A stretch of 64,000 bases of DNA from Dolomedes plantarius (GCA_907164885.2 OU015490.1:211103943-211167942), one strand, 5' to 3'; numbered from the stretch's first letter, positions 29,297 through 48,077 are shown. A program made the numbers and translations. Notes: generated from the sequence alone by a model not told the origin.

Positions 29297-29761
29297 ATAT
29301 ATTCATGCTTTGTGGTTAATGGCTGCTTTAGCGCATGGCCACGAAAGCTATTTGTTGTTTTTCTTCACCTTGTGTATATACATATATATATATATATACC
29401 TCGCTATAAGGTCGATCTTTATATGGCATTTTTCTATAATGGTCTTTTTAATGGCACTTTTTCGATTTGCAGTCCACAATGTTTCATTATATGGCCAATA
29501 GCGACATTCTGATTAGTTTCAACTTCTTCTTTATCGGCACTGCTACATTTTGCTTTTATCATCATTTTACTGCGTTGTCGCTTTAGTGTAGTTTGATATG
29601 TTTATTCTTGTTAGTTTTCTGGTTGGGTTTTGTTTCTGTTTGTATTAATTGGTGAATTGTAAACATATTTGGTGCATATGTAAGAGAAAGACTGTATTTT
29701 TGGTACATATATAATTAATTCATTAATTCTCTTAAATATAATCGTTCCTTTTTTTGGAAAA
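29297..29761. other. Non-coding stretch between two transposon remnants
   Basis: Contains a short (TA)n at 29,379-29,398. At 29,729-29,750 a copy of the phrase ctcttaaatataatcgttcc also appears inside the foldback right arm. The 66- and 74-codon ORFs show no motif. Confidence 0.4.
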
Positions 29762-30031
29762 ATGCCACCAAAACCTTCACTGAATTTGGAGATTGATTTT
29801 TATAAAAATGTAAAATGAAGCCGAAAATCTGTCACACTTGAGACCAAACTAGAAGTTTTACGTTGTATTGTAACTGGTGAGAAAATTTTTAATATGTGTG
29901 ATACAAAGTGACTTGCGAAATCTGCTGTTCAAAGTATTCGCGATAGAAAAGAAGAAATTAAAACCCATTCTCTATATGCTGCACCTTTAAGTGTCTCAAA
30001 ATTAACTCGCCAAAGAAGCAGCATTAGGTAA
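29762..30031 (+). pseudogene. Tigger transposase N-terminal fragment
   Basis: Starts MPPKPSLNLE. After an in-frame TGA it matches the CENP-B/Tigger helix-turn-helix: RKSVTLETKLEVLRCIVTGE, then (after a second TGA) LAKSAVQSIRDRKEEIKTH, then SLYAAPLSVSKLTRQRSSI. The frame is otherwise kept for 90 codons. No DDE domain follows; the sequence runs into TAAA/TA repeats. It is a different Tigger subfamily from the one at 17,518. Confidence 0.85.
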
Positions 30032-30103
30032 AAAAAATGCAAAAATTATAATATTAAAATCAACCACAATTAACCATGTTTGGTAAAAATACATATATAT
30101 AAA

Positions 30104-30247
<144 letters not shown>

Positions 30248-30258
30248 CTATATTCATA

Positions 30259-30430
30259 CAGTGGAGCTTCTCTATGACGGACAGTATTAGTTCCGAAAAA
30301 AAATGTCCGTTTTAAGGGGTGGCAGGAGGAAGAGGTTTATTTCATTTCTTTGGGTCCAAAAGGCAGTCTTTAATCAGTTCTGAATAGAATATGGCCGTAT
30401 AGAAACTAAATCCCTTGCTTCTATATTACA
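30259..30430. mobile_element. Isolated Tigger-like terminus
   Basis: After a TA the sequence reads cagtggagcttctctatgac, continuing ggacag, then aatgtccgttttaaggggtgg. This is a typical pogo/Tigger terminal repeat with its internal echo. No matching inverted end was found before 31.4 kb, so this is a truncated element whose right boundary is arbitrary. Confidence 0.6.
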
Positions 30431-31934
<1,504 letters not shown>

Positions 31935-31942
31935 GAATTTAT

Positions 31943-31956
31943 AGCCGGCAGGATGT
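31943..31956 (+). promoter_or_regulatory. Candidate primer-binding site
   Basis: agccggcaggatgt, eight bases after the LTR. It resembles a tRNA-Ser-type 3' complement and the matching site in the element at 12,677 (agccgacaggat), but lacks a leading TGG. Confidence 0.35.
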
Positions 31957-32142
31957 TCTGCAGTGAGGATACCAGTTTTAAAATTTTAATTTCAATATGT
32001 AAACGGAGTTTTAATTAATTTTACCAGCACCCGTCGTAAAACTTCATTCGCCCTTTCGTGCGTCGAAAATAGCAGCGAGCAGAAGTGGATTAACTGACCT
32101 TGGTGGATTTACGCTGTTCGGTGACCTAGTTTTGAAGAAGCA

Positions 32143-32969
32143 ATGCAGAAAGGGGAAAATCCGAATTTGAATCAAACCGTGGACTTAACCGGTAAAAATA
32201 ACGAGCCATCTCACGTCCGCTTTTCCGATGTAAATGTGTTTATTAAGCCCTATTCAAATGAAGTGCCAATCGAAAATTACATCGCAGAATATGAGCAGGT
32301 TTGTGAACTGTTGACATTAAATCCTATACAAAAAATTATATTCTTTCGCAAGCTGTGTACCGGAAATGTGGAACTATTTCTTCAATCCAAACCCCTGTTT
32401 AAAAACTTCGAAGAATTAAAAACAGAACTGCTTAAAGAATTTAAGACGGAGATAAGTAAGGCCGAAATACATCAGCAATTGTTAAGACGGAAAAAAGGAA
32501 GGGAAGAAACTTACGAAGCGTATTACTACACTATCCAGCACATAGCTTCGAAAGCAGCGATGACCTCTGAAGAGCAAAAAATTTAAATCATAAAAGGAAT
32601 AAACGCACGCCCAGAAGTAGATCTCCAACTTCGTTCGATAAAAAATTGTGATGAACTAAAAGACATGTTAAAACTATTGGATAAGCAAAATTCAGAGGAA
32701 ATGACTTTTTATACCCCCAAGCTACCAGTTTTCCATAGACCAGTTTTCCATACAGTCCACGCTTCCAACAACACCCAGGAAATTACCGACAGTTTCGGCC
32801 AAATTTTTATCTTCAACACCAGGAGTGGAGACCGAGGAATAATTTTTATCCGCCCCGTTTCCAGCAACGTCCCAGACCAGGGTTCAACACCAGTGCACCT
32901 TCTTTTCAGCCAAGAATGACAATGCAGAATCATAATAAAAACTTTAATGTGAGAACTAACGACAGTGAC
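32143..32969 (+). pseudogene. gag: gypsy gag pseudogene
   Basis: Structural protein of the retrotransposon particle. ATG at 32,143 opens a 147-codon frame with a retrotransposon capsid-like region (YEQVCELLTLNPIQKIIFF, then LLKEFKTEISKAEIHQQLL). A TAA at 32,584-32,586 interrupts it, and the same frame continues to about 32,700-32,760. There the good frame shifts to that of pol: the basic, Gln/Pro/Arg-rich tail (NFYPPRFQQRPRPGFNTSAP) lies in the pol frame up to a TGA at 32,970-32,972. A 15-bp tandem duplication (ccagttttccataga) sits next to the shift. No CCHC zinc knuckle is visible. Confidence 0.85.
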
Positions 32970-32972
32970 TGA

Positions 32973-35900
32973 GTGCCAGTAGTAGAGAGCCTGTTGTGTG
33001 GACAGAAAGTCCAGATTTTATTCGATTCAGGCTCAACTCTAAATATTTTACCAGGATCTACATTAAATAAAAATCACCAACTAAATTTCAAAAATTGCAA
33101 CATTAACATTACAGCTGTGGGACGAAACGTCCAGGTAAGTCAGTATATAATGCTTCCGTTAAAATTGGGTGAAAGAATTGAAACATTAAAATTTTATTAC
33201 TTACCTAATGTACAATTACCATATGTTATATTATCTGGTCATGCTATTGGACTCTTTAATGTCACTATTAATTTTAAAACTAGAGAAATTTTTCAGGATA
33301 ATAAATTACTTAAGCATTTTAATTGTACCAGCTGTCATAATAATAATCCTAATAAGAAAAGTGGTCATGGAAATAATGAAAAAGTATCTGCATTTTTAAG
33401 TAATAATAATGATTTATGTAATGTGATTTCTTGTAATAATGATAAGTGTGATATTGACAATTTAATTCAAAAATTTGATCATGTTTTTGCTAAGAATAAG
33501 TTTGATGTGGGAGAAATTAAATTAGAATCGCCAAAAGTAGTCTTAACCTCAGAACTTCCTATAAGTCAAAGACCATAGAGAACGTCGCCTAGAGATGACG
33601 CAGAGATAAAGAAACAATTAGATGCCTTGTTAAAAGCTAAAATTATTAAACCTAGTTATCGCCAATATAGTTCACCTATTACTCTCGCGTTTAAGAAAGA
33701 AGATAATGCTAGGACTCGACTATGTATTGACTATAGGAAAATTAACCAAATTACGAAAACCGATTGTGAACCCATTCCCAGAATAGACAGTGTCCTAGAC
33801 AAATTGACCAATGCTAAAGTATTTTCTACGTTAGATCTATGTAGTGGGTATTGGCACCTGAAATTAGAGGATGAGGAAACTGAAAAGCTTTCTTTCACTT
33901 CTAACTATGGCTTGTACCAATTTACCAGACTTCCGTTTGGATTTAAGAATGCTCCCGCAATATTCCAAAGAACAATTAGGCGTATACTTCATAAATTTCA
34001 AGTTAACTTTGCTCTAAATTATTTTGACGATATAATTATTTTCTCAGAGTCATTAGAACAACATATTCAGCACTTAAAGACAATTTTTGAAAGTTGTGAA
34101 AAGGAAAATATTAAACTTAAAAAATCGAAATGTCATTTTGCTAAAGATACTATTGATTTTCTTGGCTATGAAGTTAAGCATGGATCATACAGCCCAAATA
34201 ATACTAATGTAGAAACAATAAAAAAATTATTGGCCCCAAGGAACGTTAAAGATTTACAAAGATTTCTAGGCACCATTACCGTATATCATAAATTTATTCC
34301 TGATTACGCTAAAATTAGAATTCCCTTAAATAACCTTTTAAAGAAAGACCAGAAATGGGCATGGACGCCTGAATGTCAACAAGCTTTTCAAAAACTTAAA
34401 GATAGTTTAATCTCAAAACCCATTTTGGCCCTTTATAATTCAAATTATCCTTGCCATGTCTATGTTGATGCGTCAAAAGAAGCCATAGCCTCCATAGTAA
34501 AACAAGAACATCCTGATGGAACTCAACATCCAATTGCATATCACTCCCGACGACTTAGACCATATGAAATTAATTATACGATAACGGAATTAGAATGTTT
34601 GTCCATAATTGATAGTCTTGATAAATTCCATTGCTACCTTCATGGGTCACATTTCACTGTACATACAGATCATCACAGCTTAGTTTGGCTTAAAACTTTT
34701 AAAATTCCTACAGGTAGACTTTTCAGATGGTCTCTAAAAATTTCTATGTATGATTTTGACATAAAATATAAGAAAGGTACAACTAATGTTGAAGCTGACA
34801 TGATAACAAGAAACCCAATTGCTTTTAATATAACTACAACCCCTCCAGAACCCTTGTTAGATATAAAGGAAATCATCCATTTTCAAATGTTAGAAAATAT
34901 AACAGCACCCAGATGTTTTAATAAGGATAATATTGTAGTAGTGAAAAGACAAGGTTTAATCAAAATTGTAGTACCAAAAGCGTTAAGAATTAAATTAATA
35001 GAGAAAGTAGATGAAAAATTTGGTCATCCAGGAATAGCTTCAATGTTAAGAATTATTTCACCTCAATATTATTGGACTAAGATAATTAATGATGTTGGAA
35101 ATTATGTTAAACATTGTGAAACTTGTCAAGTAAACAAGAAGTCTCATCAGAAAAAATATGGTTTTATGCAATCTCTTCCTCTGTGTGAAAAACTTTTTGA
35201 ACTGTTATCAATTGATACTGTAGGTGGTTTAAGTTATCATAATTCTACTAAGAAATATTTACACATTGTAGTTGATCATGCCACTAGGTACATCTGGACA
35301 TTTCCCTCTAAAAGTGCCACCACGGAAACCTATATAAATTGTTTGAATTCTATTTTTCAAAATCATGTACCCGAGAAAATTTTAAGTGATAGGAATTCCG
35401 CCTTTACCTCATCAAAGTTTAAACATTTTCTCAGACATAATAATGTTACACAGCTCTTGACATCTGCTCATAGACCGCAGACGAACGGAAAGGTCGAGAG
35501 AGTTAACCAAACCATAGTAACTAGATTAAAATGTAAAGTTAGTAATAGCCCTAGTAATGTGCCATGGACAAAAATCTTAGACTCTGTCACCCAAGAATAT
35601 AATAATACCCCTCATTCGGTAACTGGATTTCCCCCAATTTATTTAATGTATGGCGAATTGCCTTATAAAATTTCTTTCCAAGATAATGAGATATACCCTC
35701 CTATAGAAGAAGCTAGAAAAAATGCACAAGAAAGAACTTGACAATATTAGCAGTCGAATAAAATAAGATATGACAGAAGATTTCAACAAGTTATATTTAA
35801 AGTCGGAGATTTAGTTTTATACGAAGAATTTCAATATCCAAATACCCGAAAACTTGCCCCACCGTATTCACGCCCTTATACTATTCTAAAAAAATGTTCA

Positions 35901-36122
35901 GATGTTCTTTTTGAAATTGATAAACCCAATGCTCTTTATAAAACTCCCACTGAGATTGTACATTCTACTCACCTTCGATTTTTCCGTCCTAGAGAGAATT
36001 TTCAGTTAAATGATATTAAAAACCCAAGCGAACAGAAACCAGAGGATACTGATGGACTCCCATCAATGGACTGCCAATATTGTGAGTCTCCGAATCTACA
36101 ACTACTTTTTAAGGACAACTAA
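32973..36122 (+). pseudogene. pol: gypsy pol pseudogene (PR-RT-RNH-IN)
   Basis: Polyprotein that copies and inserts the element. Aspartic protease: ILFDSGSTLNILPG (about 33,015-33,056). A TAG at 33,576-33,578 breaks the linker; the long frame then runs 33,627-35,741. Numbered from its first Met: RT FSTLD 66-70, LPFGFKNAP 102-110 and YFDD 132-135; RNase H D281, E321, D348 and D391; integrase zinc region HPG 467-469 and C497-C500 (the first zinc His is not evident); DDE residues D530, D588 and E624. A TGA (35,739-35,741) and a TAG (35,748-35,750) interrupt the C-terminus, which continues in the same frame with a GPY/F-like PPYSRPYTIL to TAA at 36,120. All known catalytic motifs remain readable. 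Confidence 0.95.
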
Positions 36123-37180
36123 AAATGGTATAGACTGATCATGTGAAGTTTATTTTGAATTTTGTAATTATTAAGGTGAATTTTGAATTTTATAATATTT
36201 AATTTAATGTCATGATGCATTCTTTTCCTCATTTGAGTTGTTCTTGTTTTGTTTTTATTTTTCTAAAATTTTTAAAAATTGTCGGGTTGTGATGGCCACA
36301 CAACTCGAATTTTTTTTTTCATTCGGCAAAATTTTTATTTTTTGATCTTGGGGTTTTCCTTTGAGAGCAACTACAGTTGAGAAACTGAATCCATTTATCT
36401 ACATTTGTTCATCTACAAAAATTTTCTTTTGAAGTGGCGGGAGGAATTTGTTTTAACCTCCTTTCCAACTTCATAGTCAGCATTCCTCAGCAAACGTGAG
36501 GATACACAGTTGTTTGAGAGAAATGTGATTTGTTTTTCAGAAGTAAGGTATGTTTAAGGTATGAAATGCGTATTGCTATTGAAACGAATTTTGATGTAAT
36601 GAAGTTGTTTTATTAATGTAACAGTACTTTGAAGAAAAAGAAGAGATATTGATATGAAATGAATGTAAAAATTTATAATATTGTAATTTTGCACGAATAG
36701 AGAATTGTAATGAATATAAGAGTACCTAAGGAAGTTAAATAATACAATAGAGTAAATTTTGATTGTGATATAAACAATGTCAGTGTTAATATAATATAAT
36801 GTGAGAACTAATAATACAATATGTGGACAATGTTAAGAGATAGTTTCCAGGTAGTGTAAATATTTATATTGTGTTTTATTCATATCAAATATATCAAGAT
36901 AATATGTCATGTAATCATAGAATTTATGTTATCGTCTTATATTTTGAATACCAGTCTTATATTTTGAACTTATACTGTAATTATGGTTAAGTGCATACGA
37001 AGCAAATAAGATGAAGGATGGTAGGGAAACCGCATGGACCTGCTATCTGGAGGAACCATTGTGGACTGTGCCAGATATTTTTGTAATCTTCTGTTATATT
37101 CTGTATAATTGTAATATTTTGTAGTTTATTTTTTATGTTATGTATGAGAGCCTCCACCCGGGTAGACAACGTTTTTAAAA
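36123..37180 (+). other. 3' untranslated interior of the gypsy element
   Basis: About 1 kb without an open frame of note. It lacks any envelope-like ORF. The sequence is AT-rich and ends in the polypurine region. Confidence 0.6.
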
Positions 37181-37190
37181 TGGTGGGATA
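37177..37190 (+). promoter_or_regulatory. Polypurine-like tract before 3' LTR
   Basis: aaaatggtgggata directly precedes the TGAAAG of the 3' LTR. It is purine-rich with T interruptions, so it is weaker than the tract at 16,436. Confidence 0.6.
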
Positions 37191-37536
37191 TGAAAGATAT
37201 AAAATTTAAGTTGATCCCCTGTAAATTTTCTTCCCTTCCCATGCTGAAGATGGCATTACCAAATTCTGTTTTCAAGAACCCAGGAATATTTATCATAGCG
37301 TCAGCAATCCCTGGGCAAGCCACACTTTTCTATGCCCAAATAAGGCAATCGTCCTGCACAACTGATGCAGCTTGCAAGAAACATCTTTGGTCAGCAAATT
37401 CTTCAACCGCAGATACCTCTATACGCAAACCCCGGGAATCACTCGGGTGTTGGCTTTCCATTAGATAAGATGTATGTTTAGCCACTCGGAAATAAATTTC
37501 TTTTTCTAATATTTCTGTAATCTGATCTTATTTCAT

Positions 37537-37540
<4 letters not shown>
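37191..37540 (+). repeat. 3' LTR of gypsy element, 350 bp
   Basis: The partner of 31,585-31,934. It ends cattaca and runs into (TA)n. Confidence 0.95.
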
Positions 37541-37635
<95 letters not shown>

Positions 37636-37638
37636 ATA
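37541..37638. repeat. (TA)n(TG)n(TATG)n microsatellite
   Basis: About 32 TA units, then TG and TATG units. It touches the 3' LTR. Confidence 0.95.
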
Positions 37639-39201
37639 TTGTTAATACTACAATTAACAATCTTGAGAAATTTGGAAGAAATCGGAAGAAAATTAATTAA
37701 CATGGAGCATTTTGAAAAATAACAATATTTTTTAAGAGTTTTTTGAAAAACAGTTCTTATTATTCAACAAAACATTAATTTTCGAATTCTATGTGTCTTC
37801 AATGTAGCAAATAGGAATATTAATTATTCTGATTTAGTATGCATAGTACAATATTGAAAATTTAAGGGTATGGTGGACTTTCAAATTGCCAAAATTCGAA
37901 CAAAAATTGGAATTTTATTTGGGCTTTACCAATATTTTAAAAATATGTAAATATTGAAATAAAATTTATTTATATATGTAATGAGAAGTAAAATTTAACC
38001 TTGGTGGGTTTAGAAAAGTAAATATTAAAGGTAGGTTTAAAAAAAATCTTTTAAATGTCTTTTTCTCAAAATGAGTAATTTCCAGATTTGCATGTCTTTG
38101 AAATATTCCTTGCGTCATAATTTTTGATGAAATTTTATAACATTTTCAATAAAGATTCCTCTAATTCTTTAAAATAAAGTTATGTATGCATTTCAGGTTT
38201 CGATTTCATTAAGATTATGAATGTTCAACGTAACTGTAGGAAAGCACATAAATTTCACGAAAATTCAGAGCACAAGCATAACAGTATTTCCTAAAAATTA
38301 TCTGTTCAACGTCAGTACAAAGCAATACCTAACTCTGTTCAAAATGTATTTAAAGCAATATAAATGCAAAATTAAGGGAGACAGTTAAAAAATGCAAGGG
38401 GTATTTAAAAAACATAATCAAAATTTCAATTTTTTAGTACATAAAAAAATTTAAATATTTATAAAATGTTTGATATAGTAATACTTCAATTAATATATAT
38501 GCACAATTTCTTATCTCTGAAGTAAAAATTTTAAAATCACTTTGTAATCTCCACCATAATAACAAAAAACAAATAAGATTTAAGGTACATTGTCCCTTTA
38601 AAATATCACCATAATAAATTAAATACAACTTACATTATACAAATACGTATTACATGTTACAACTTATATTTTAAAATTCTTTAAATATTTGATTAAACTC
38701 GTTTATTCGCAGAGCAAAATACATAAATTGCATACTATTAATTAATGAATAATTATGTACTAAACAAATAAATTTTAATATATAGTAATTCAATAATCAT
38801 TTACCCCTTATTATCATTAAGCAAAATTACCGAGTCTCCCAACCGTTATTAATTCCAAAGTAATTCTTGTTAGCTATTTAGTGATGTATGTGTGTCTATA
38901 TGTATATTTTGCAAATTATCAAATTAGTGTTTTGCATGTTTATTTCGCTGTTTGCGTGTGTTCCGATGTGACGGCAAATTTAGCGGCGCAAATTATATTG
39001 ACACTCAAAACTCAGACGGAAACATACGCTGATATATAGTAATTTCACATCACAATATGGTATGTAAATGCTTGGGAATTGATGAACTACGGATAATGAG
39101 AAATGATTCAGAATATTGCCTTAGAACTGCAGCTTAAAATTATAATTTCGAAGTCCAGAAGAGCCGAGTAAAATGTTATGTGTATTGGATATTTATGTTG
39201 T
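37639..39201. other. AT-rich non-coding stretch
   Basis: Nothing recognised. Confidence 0.4.
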
Positions 39202-39960
39202 ACTAACTGAATACCCGTACTTCGCTACGGAGTACATTCACATTTAATACAACGGTCAATGTATGCAATTAATGCCAAAAATATGTATATATATTTATAA
39301 TAAATAGAACTATCAATGCATGCAATTGATGCAAAAAAATATATTTATAAAAAATCGTAACGATTTTTTTATATAGACAGAATAATGTAGAAGAAAATGT
39401 TCAAATTAAATCTAATAGAACTTACTAAACAATATAATACAGTTAATATTGTACAGTTTGAGGAACATATATTTTTCTGAATTTTAATATTTTTTTTGTA
39501 TAATGTCCAATCGTCTGCGCATTAGCAAAAAAAAAATATATTTTTGTCTATTTCGTTGCTATGCACGTGACGCAAAATTAGTTTAAAGTATCAAAATAGA
39601 AAAGAAACCACGTGATCAGCATTTAATAAATTAAATTCTAAAAATTTAACCTTTAAAATTCACCACAAATCAGAAAATGGAGGTAAAGATTTCATGTTAA
39701 AGAATTTTTTATGATCGGTCACGTGATATAAATTTTTTTAACACCCACATTATTATCTGTAAAAAAAAGTTACAAAAACAGCTTAAAAATTTAATTTTAA
39801 AAAAATCTAAGAAGGTTTTTTTTCGAAAATCTTTCTTAGTGCACCCCTACACTATAAGAAGAATCGCCGTGCAAAGTTTCAGGCCTTAGGTCCGGCGGTT
39901 TGGTCTGTGCGTTATATTTCAGTCAGTCAGTTACGGAACTGTTTTATATATAGAGATTAC
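39202..39960. repeat. Dispersed repeat A, copy 2
   Basis: Starts actaactgaatacccgtact and ends ggaactgttttatatatagagatta. It is homologous to 24,053-24,856 in the same orientation, with small indels. It lacks the (TGAA)n run and the adjacent Harbinger-like MITE found at copy 1. Coding capacity is absent in both copies. Confidence 0.85.
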
Positions 39961-41030
39961 TTAAATCATGATTTTCTGTATGCATAAAAATGCGACTACT
40001 TTTACTACGTAACTGAGAGATCTAAAAACCTTATATCTTCAATATGGTTTTTCTCTAATTCCATTCTCGTAAAAAAAAAAAAATCAAATCTTGTGTAAGC
40101 TGCCTAGACGAACAAAATCATAATTACTTGCGTAAAATTAAATGAAATCAAATCAGGAAAGGTACATAAAGAGACAGTAGTAAAAAATATAATAAAAGTG
40201 TTATATATGTTTGAAATTATGCGTATATATAAGGAATTCCTCTGGCAGACAACGATATTCGAAAACAGAAGAACGCTTGGATTCTTGCGTTAAAATGTTG
40301 TAACCTTGATTGTGAAGAGTCAAATCTAGTAAATCAATACAACAATGGGAATAATACGTATCTTTGATTTTACAGATTATAGTTATTGGTTAAGTTGTTA
40401 ATGCAAATTCTTCTTTAAAAATATATATCCCAGAAATTTCTGCAGTAACTCATAAACCAAAAATCTGGTCAAAGAGCAACGACAATTCCCAGTACAGATT
40501 ATCTGGATAAGTTGAAAGATTAAGAAAAAGAAACTACGTTGGTAAATTAAAAAAAGCAAACCGAAACATTAAGATCAAAAGAAAGACTGCTGACCCAAAA
40601 TAAAATCGCAAAGATGTATTGTTAGACAATGCTTCAACAAGTGTCTCCTCGAATGTTACTGTATCAACAAATTGTTTTTATTTTTGTGAAAAATCAGTCC
40701 TGTAAACACGATTCAATGTTTGGGATGTAAAATTATATTATGTGGAATATAAAATACTGGAAGATATTTACAAAGAAAGAATGGATAGTGACGTCCGTTA
40801 TAATTCATATTCAAATCGAAACTGACATGCAATAAGATTCACACCTGAACAAACGAAATTTAGTTTCATATACCATCATAATCAACTATGGTGTAATCAA
40901 CCCAAATACATCTAAACGCCACACACAAAAAAACGGAATAAGTTATATAAGGGGAAAGACAATATTAAAAGTAGAAAATTAATGGAATCGAAATAAAACT
41001 GATAAGGCCTTTTTATTACCTACTTAATTA
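39961..41030. other. AT-rich non-coding stretch
   Basis: No gene, repeat or terminus seen. Confidence 0.4.
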
Positions 41031-41213
<183 letters not shown>

Positions 41214-41807
41214 TATTGCCAATCATGCTCGAGTTTTAAGCTTCTTAAGCAATGTCTTTTAACACATTTTGCAAGATTTGCGTGGCATAAACCTCACAAT
41301 TATGATGACATGAAACTCTCATTCTGCACTTAAAATAGCAATATTCGGTATTATGGACGCACGTTCTTGATCTATTTAAACCTGCCTTCACTCATTTGTT
41401 ATTTATGAATAATTATGCCACTGGGAGACCGAAATGTGCATCGGGAAGAGTTAATATCAACGACTAAATCAAGCATGTAATACAACGATGCCTGGGTATC
41501 CAAAGCCGCTAAGGATTAAGCTCTAATTACTTCTCGCAGCAATTTATAAGCTATAAGTATTGAAGGGAATCATGGGGATTTTACGGTTCTTGGCTGGTAT
41601 GGTTCATTCAGAAGATCTTCTCTTCTGTTTATAAGTTAAGCGTTTTAAATCCATCCTCTGGTGAATTGAAATCTTTCGAGTATATTATTTCACTCTAAAT
41701 GGAATCCTAAAAAAACATTGTTAAATATAATATTAACTAACTTTAAATGTTATACATACATAAGGGGAGTTCTTGCATTAATGAAACATTTAATGCACAT
41801 GTTGACG

Positions 41808-41810
<3 letters not shown>

Positions 41811-41842
<32 letters not shown>
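41811..41842. repeat. (TA)n microsatellite
   Basis: About 15 TA units. Confidence 0.9.
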
Positions 41843-41844
<2 letters not shown>

Positions 41845-41929
41845 TATAACCATTGCATCTCGTTCTTAAAATGCAACCTGAAAAGGAAAACTAGCTCGTA
41901 TTTACATGGCTGGATCTAGACTCAGCCTG

Positions 41930-42160
41930 TAAGGAATTAAATCAAATTTGGAATCAATCGTGCCGAATAGTTTTATTAGAGCGATAGTAACATCCGTCCA
42001 TCTCAGACGACAGCTCGGAGTGAAGTGTAATATCACCTTTCAACCTCACGCGCTAGAAGCGAGGTACATGTGCCTGTTAATTTGAAGTGTCAGCGGAATT
42101 TGGGGCTGGCGATGCGAACCCACGCCTTTCTCGAGGCGTAACCACGTGTAGAAATGCAAC
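41930..42160 (-). mobile_element. Possible tRNA-derived SINE
   Basis: On the minus strand, ggttacgcctcgagaaaggc is followed by gggttcgcatcgcc, a credible box B. The body is more GC-rich than the flanks, and the head lacks a clear box A. No second copy is in the window, so this is a weak call. Confidence 0.35.
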
Positions 42161-42281
42161 GTTTGCAGTTTTATTGGAAGTTCTGTTGCTATATTTTTTT
42201 AAAGCGCTAAAGTAATGTTACTGGGGATTGGATTTAGGAAAGGGAATTTAAATGATAGAATGGAGGGCCTAATATTTAATT

Positions 42282-46386
<4,105 letters not shown>

Positions 46387-46433
<47 letters not shown>
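46387..46433. repeat. (TA)n microsatellite
   Basis: About 23 TA units. Confidence 0.95.
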
Positions 46434-46438
<5 letters not shown>

Positions 46439-46916
46439 GAATAAGATGAAAGAGAAAACCAGTGATAGGTCTAAAGCCACTTGAAGCCAGGAACATCCAA
46501 CATGTAAAGAAAAGTATGAATAAGGTTTTTGACAGCATTTCTTCATCAGCGGTATCAATACTGTCTAAAAACCAATGGATTGTTTCTGATGAGTATGATC
46601 TATCAAATAAACACACTCAGACACCGTACAATCCATTATTAACAGAAGAATTGAATAATAAATGAATTAAGTTTGAATAAAAGTACTTAACCAAAGAACA
46701 CCAAGCCTGGCGCTAGTCAGAGTGGAAGTTAAGAACTTGTAACCGCAAGATGACTGACGTCATAAAACTTGCAACCATTGAGGTAGTGGATACTCAGTTA
46801 CAGACTTACTTAGGTTACCCTATTTTAAGACTATTATTCCTTTATTTATTTAGTAGTAGTTATTATTTTTATTTTAACCTATTGTTATGTTTAACTTATT
46901 AATGCAACAGAACATA
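46434..46916. other. Region downstream of the RT remnant
   Basis: Probably the 3' part of the Penelope-like element on the minus strand. I looked for a GIY-YIG nuclease frame and saw none. Confidence 0.3.
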
Positions 46917-48044
46917 CTATTCATTAAAACAAAAACAACCAATTATGTTTTTGGATAGACTTACTGGGTAATTATTACGAGTTAGCACAGCTTTCAAGTC
47001 TATAATATGCTTATTCCTATTGTCTTTAGAACATAGCCTATTTATACGAACTAACTGATTTACAATAATGTTATTAAAAACTGATTTATGTAAACAGGTT
47101 AGATAATTTTGAAATTTAACAATATTAAAATTATAGTCAGATCTTTTGTCGTATAAGTCAAAAGTAAATTTATTGTTAGTACTTAATTTAATTTTAATAT
47201 CTAGAAAGTTTACATTAATATTATCATGGCTACTTTTAATTAGTTCCAAATTAGGAGGGTAAAAATTTAAGTCTATAGGGTTATTACTTTTATCAATTAC
47301 TATTATATCATCTATATATCTAAATATATTGTAATTGCTATTTTCTATATTATTAATTTCAAAATAATATAAGTATAAATTAGCTAGCATACTTGAAGCA
47401 TTACCACCTTGTGGTACACCTTTGGACTGTAAGTATATACTATTATTATGAACTATGTAATTATGTTTAGTTACTAATTCTAGGAGCCTATTGAAACGAG
47501 TTAGTTTAATTTCGTTGTTTAAGTATTGAATATTATTTTGTACTAACATTATGATTATCCTATTTAAATCAATTATATCAATATTATTAAATAGATCTTT
47601 AAAATCATAAGTTACAATATATTTACTGTTATCTAATGTTTGTAGTTTTCTAATTAGACTATAGCTATTATCAATAATACCACAAACACCAGATGTTATA
47701 TTTTTATAGATTAATTTAAGGTATTTTAATAATAATTTACTTGCTTTTGTAGCATAAGTATTATGACCACAGGTTACTGCTCTAAAAGCAATAGGTGTTT
47801 TATGAAATTTTGGAACTAAAGTTATATAAGGAAAATGATAAATGTTAGATGAAATACCTAGTAGTTTATATTTAGTATGATTTTCTTAATAACAATATTA
47901 GTAGTTTCTTTTAATGGATGAAAAAGATCACTATTTTCTAACTGTTTTTTTAAACATATGGCAAAATATTTTTTACAAATTATAGCATAGTTGTTAGCTG
48001 CTTTATCTACATAAGTGACTATAAAGTCATCTTGTAATTTTGTA

Positions 48045-48062
<18 letters not shown>
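46917..48062 (-). pseudogene. Penelope-like reverse transcriptase fragment
   Basis: On the minus strand the first part reads VTYVDKAANNYAIICKKYF (frame of the ORF ending at 47,858). A one-base frameshift near 47,885 follows. The frame then runs to 46,917 with LGISSNIYHFPYITLVPKFHKTP, motif A (YIVTYDFKDLFNNID), GVPQGGNASSMLANLYLYYF, the catalytic FRYIDDIIV, NVNFLDIKI and a C-terminal NRLCSKDNRN. The last 210 codons are fully open. The KFHK.P, PQG..S..LA.LYL and NFLDI set fits the Penelope-like RT group better than LTR or LINE RTs. The 5' end is cut by a TA tract. No GIY-YIG domain was seen. Confidence 0.75.

Positions 48063-48075
<13 letters not shown>
48047..48075. repeat. (TA)n microsatellite
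   Basis: A short TA tract at the 5' truncation of the RT fragment. Confidence 0.9.

Positions 48076-48077
<2 letters not shown>

Noticed and set aside
33208..33399. 63-codon ORF inside pol
   Set aside because: A shadow frame of the protease-linker coding region.
34673..34876. Minus-strand ORF inside pol
   Set aside because: Antisense shadow of RNase H coding sequence.
32584..35750. Stop codons read as programmed recoding or an alternative code
   Set aside because: All three stop types occur at unrelated places, plus a frameshift, which fits decay better than recoding.
36123..37180. Envelope gene making the gypsy element a retrovirus
   Set aside because: No ORF, signal peptide or membrane segment is present between pol and the 3' LTR.
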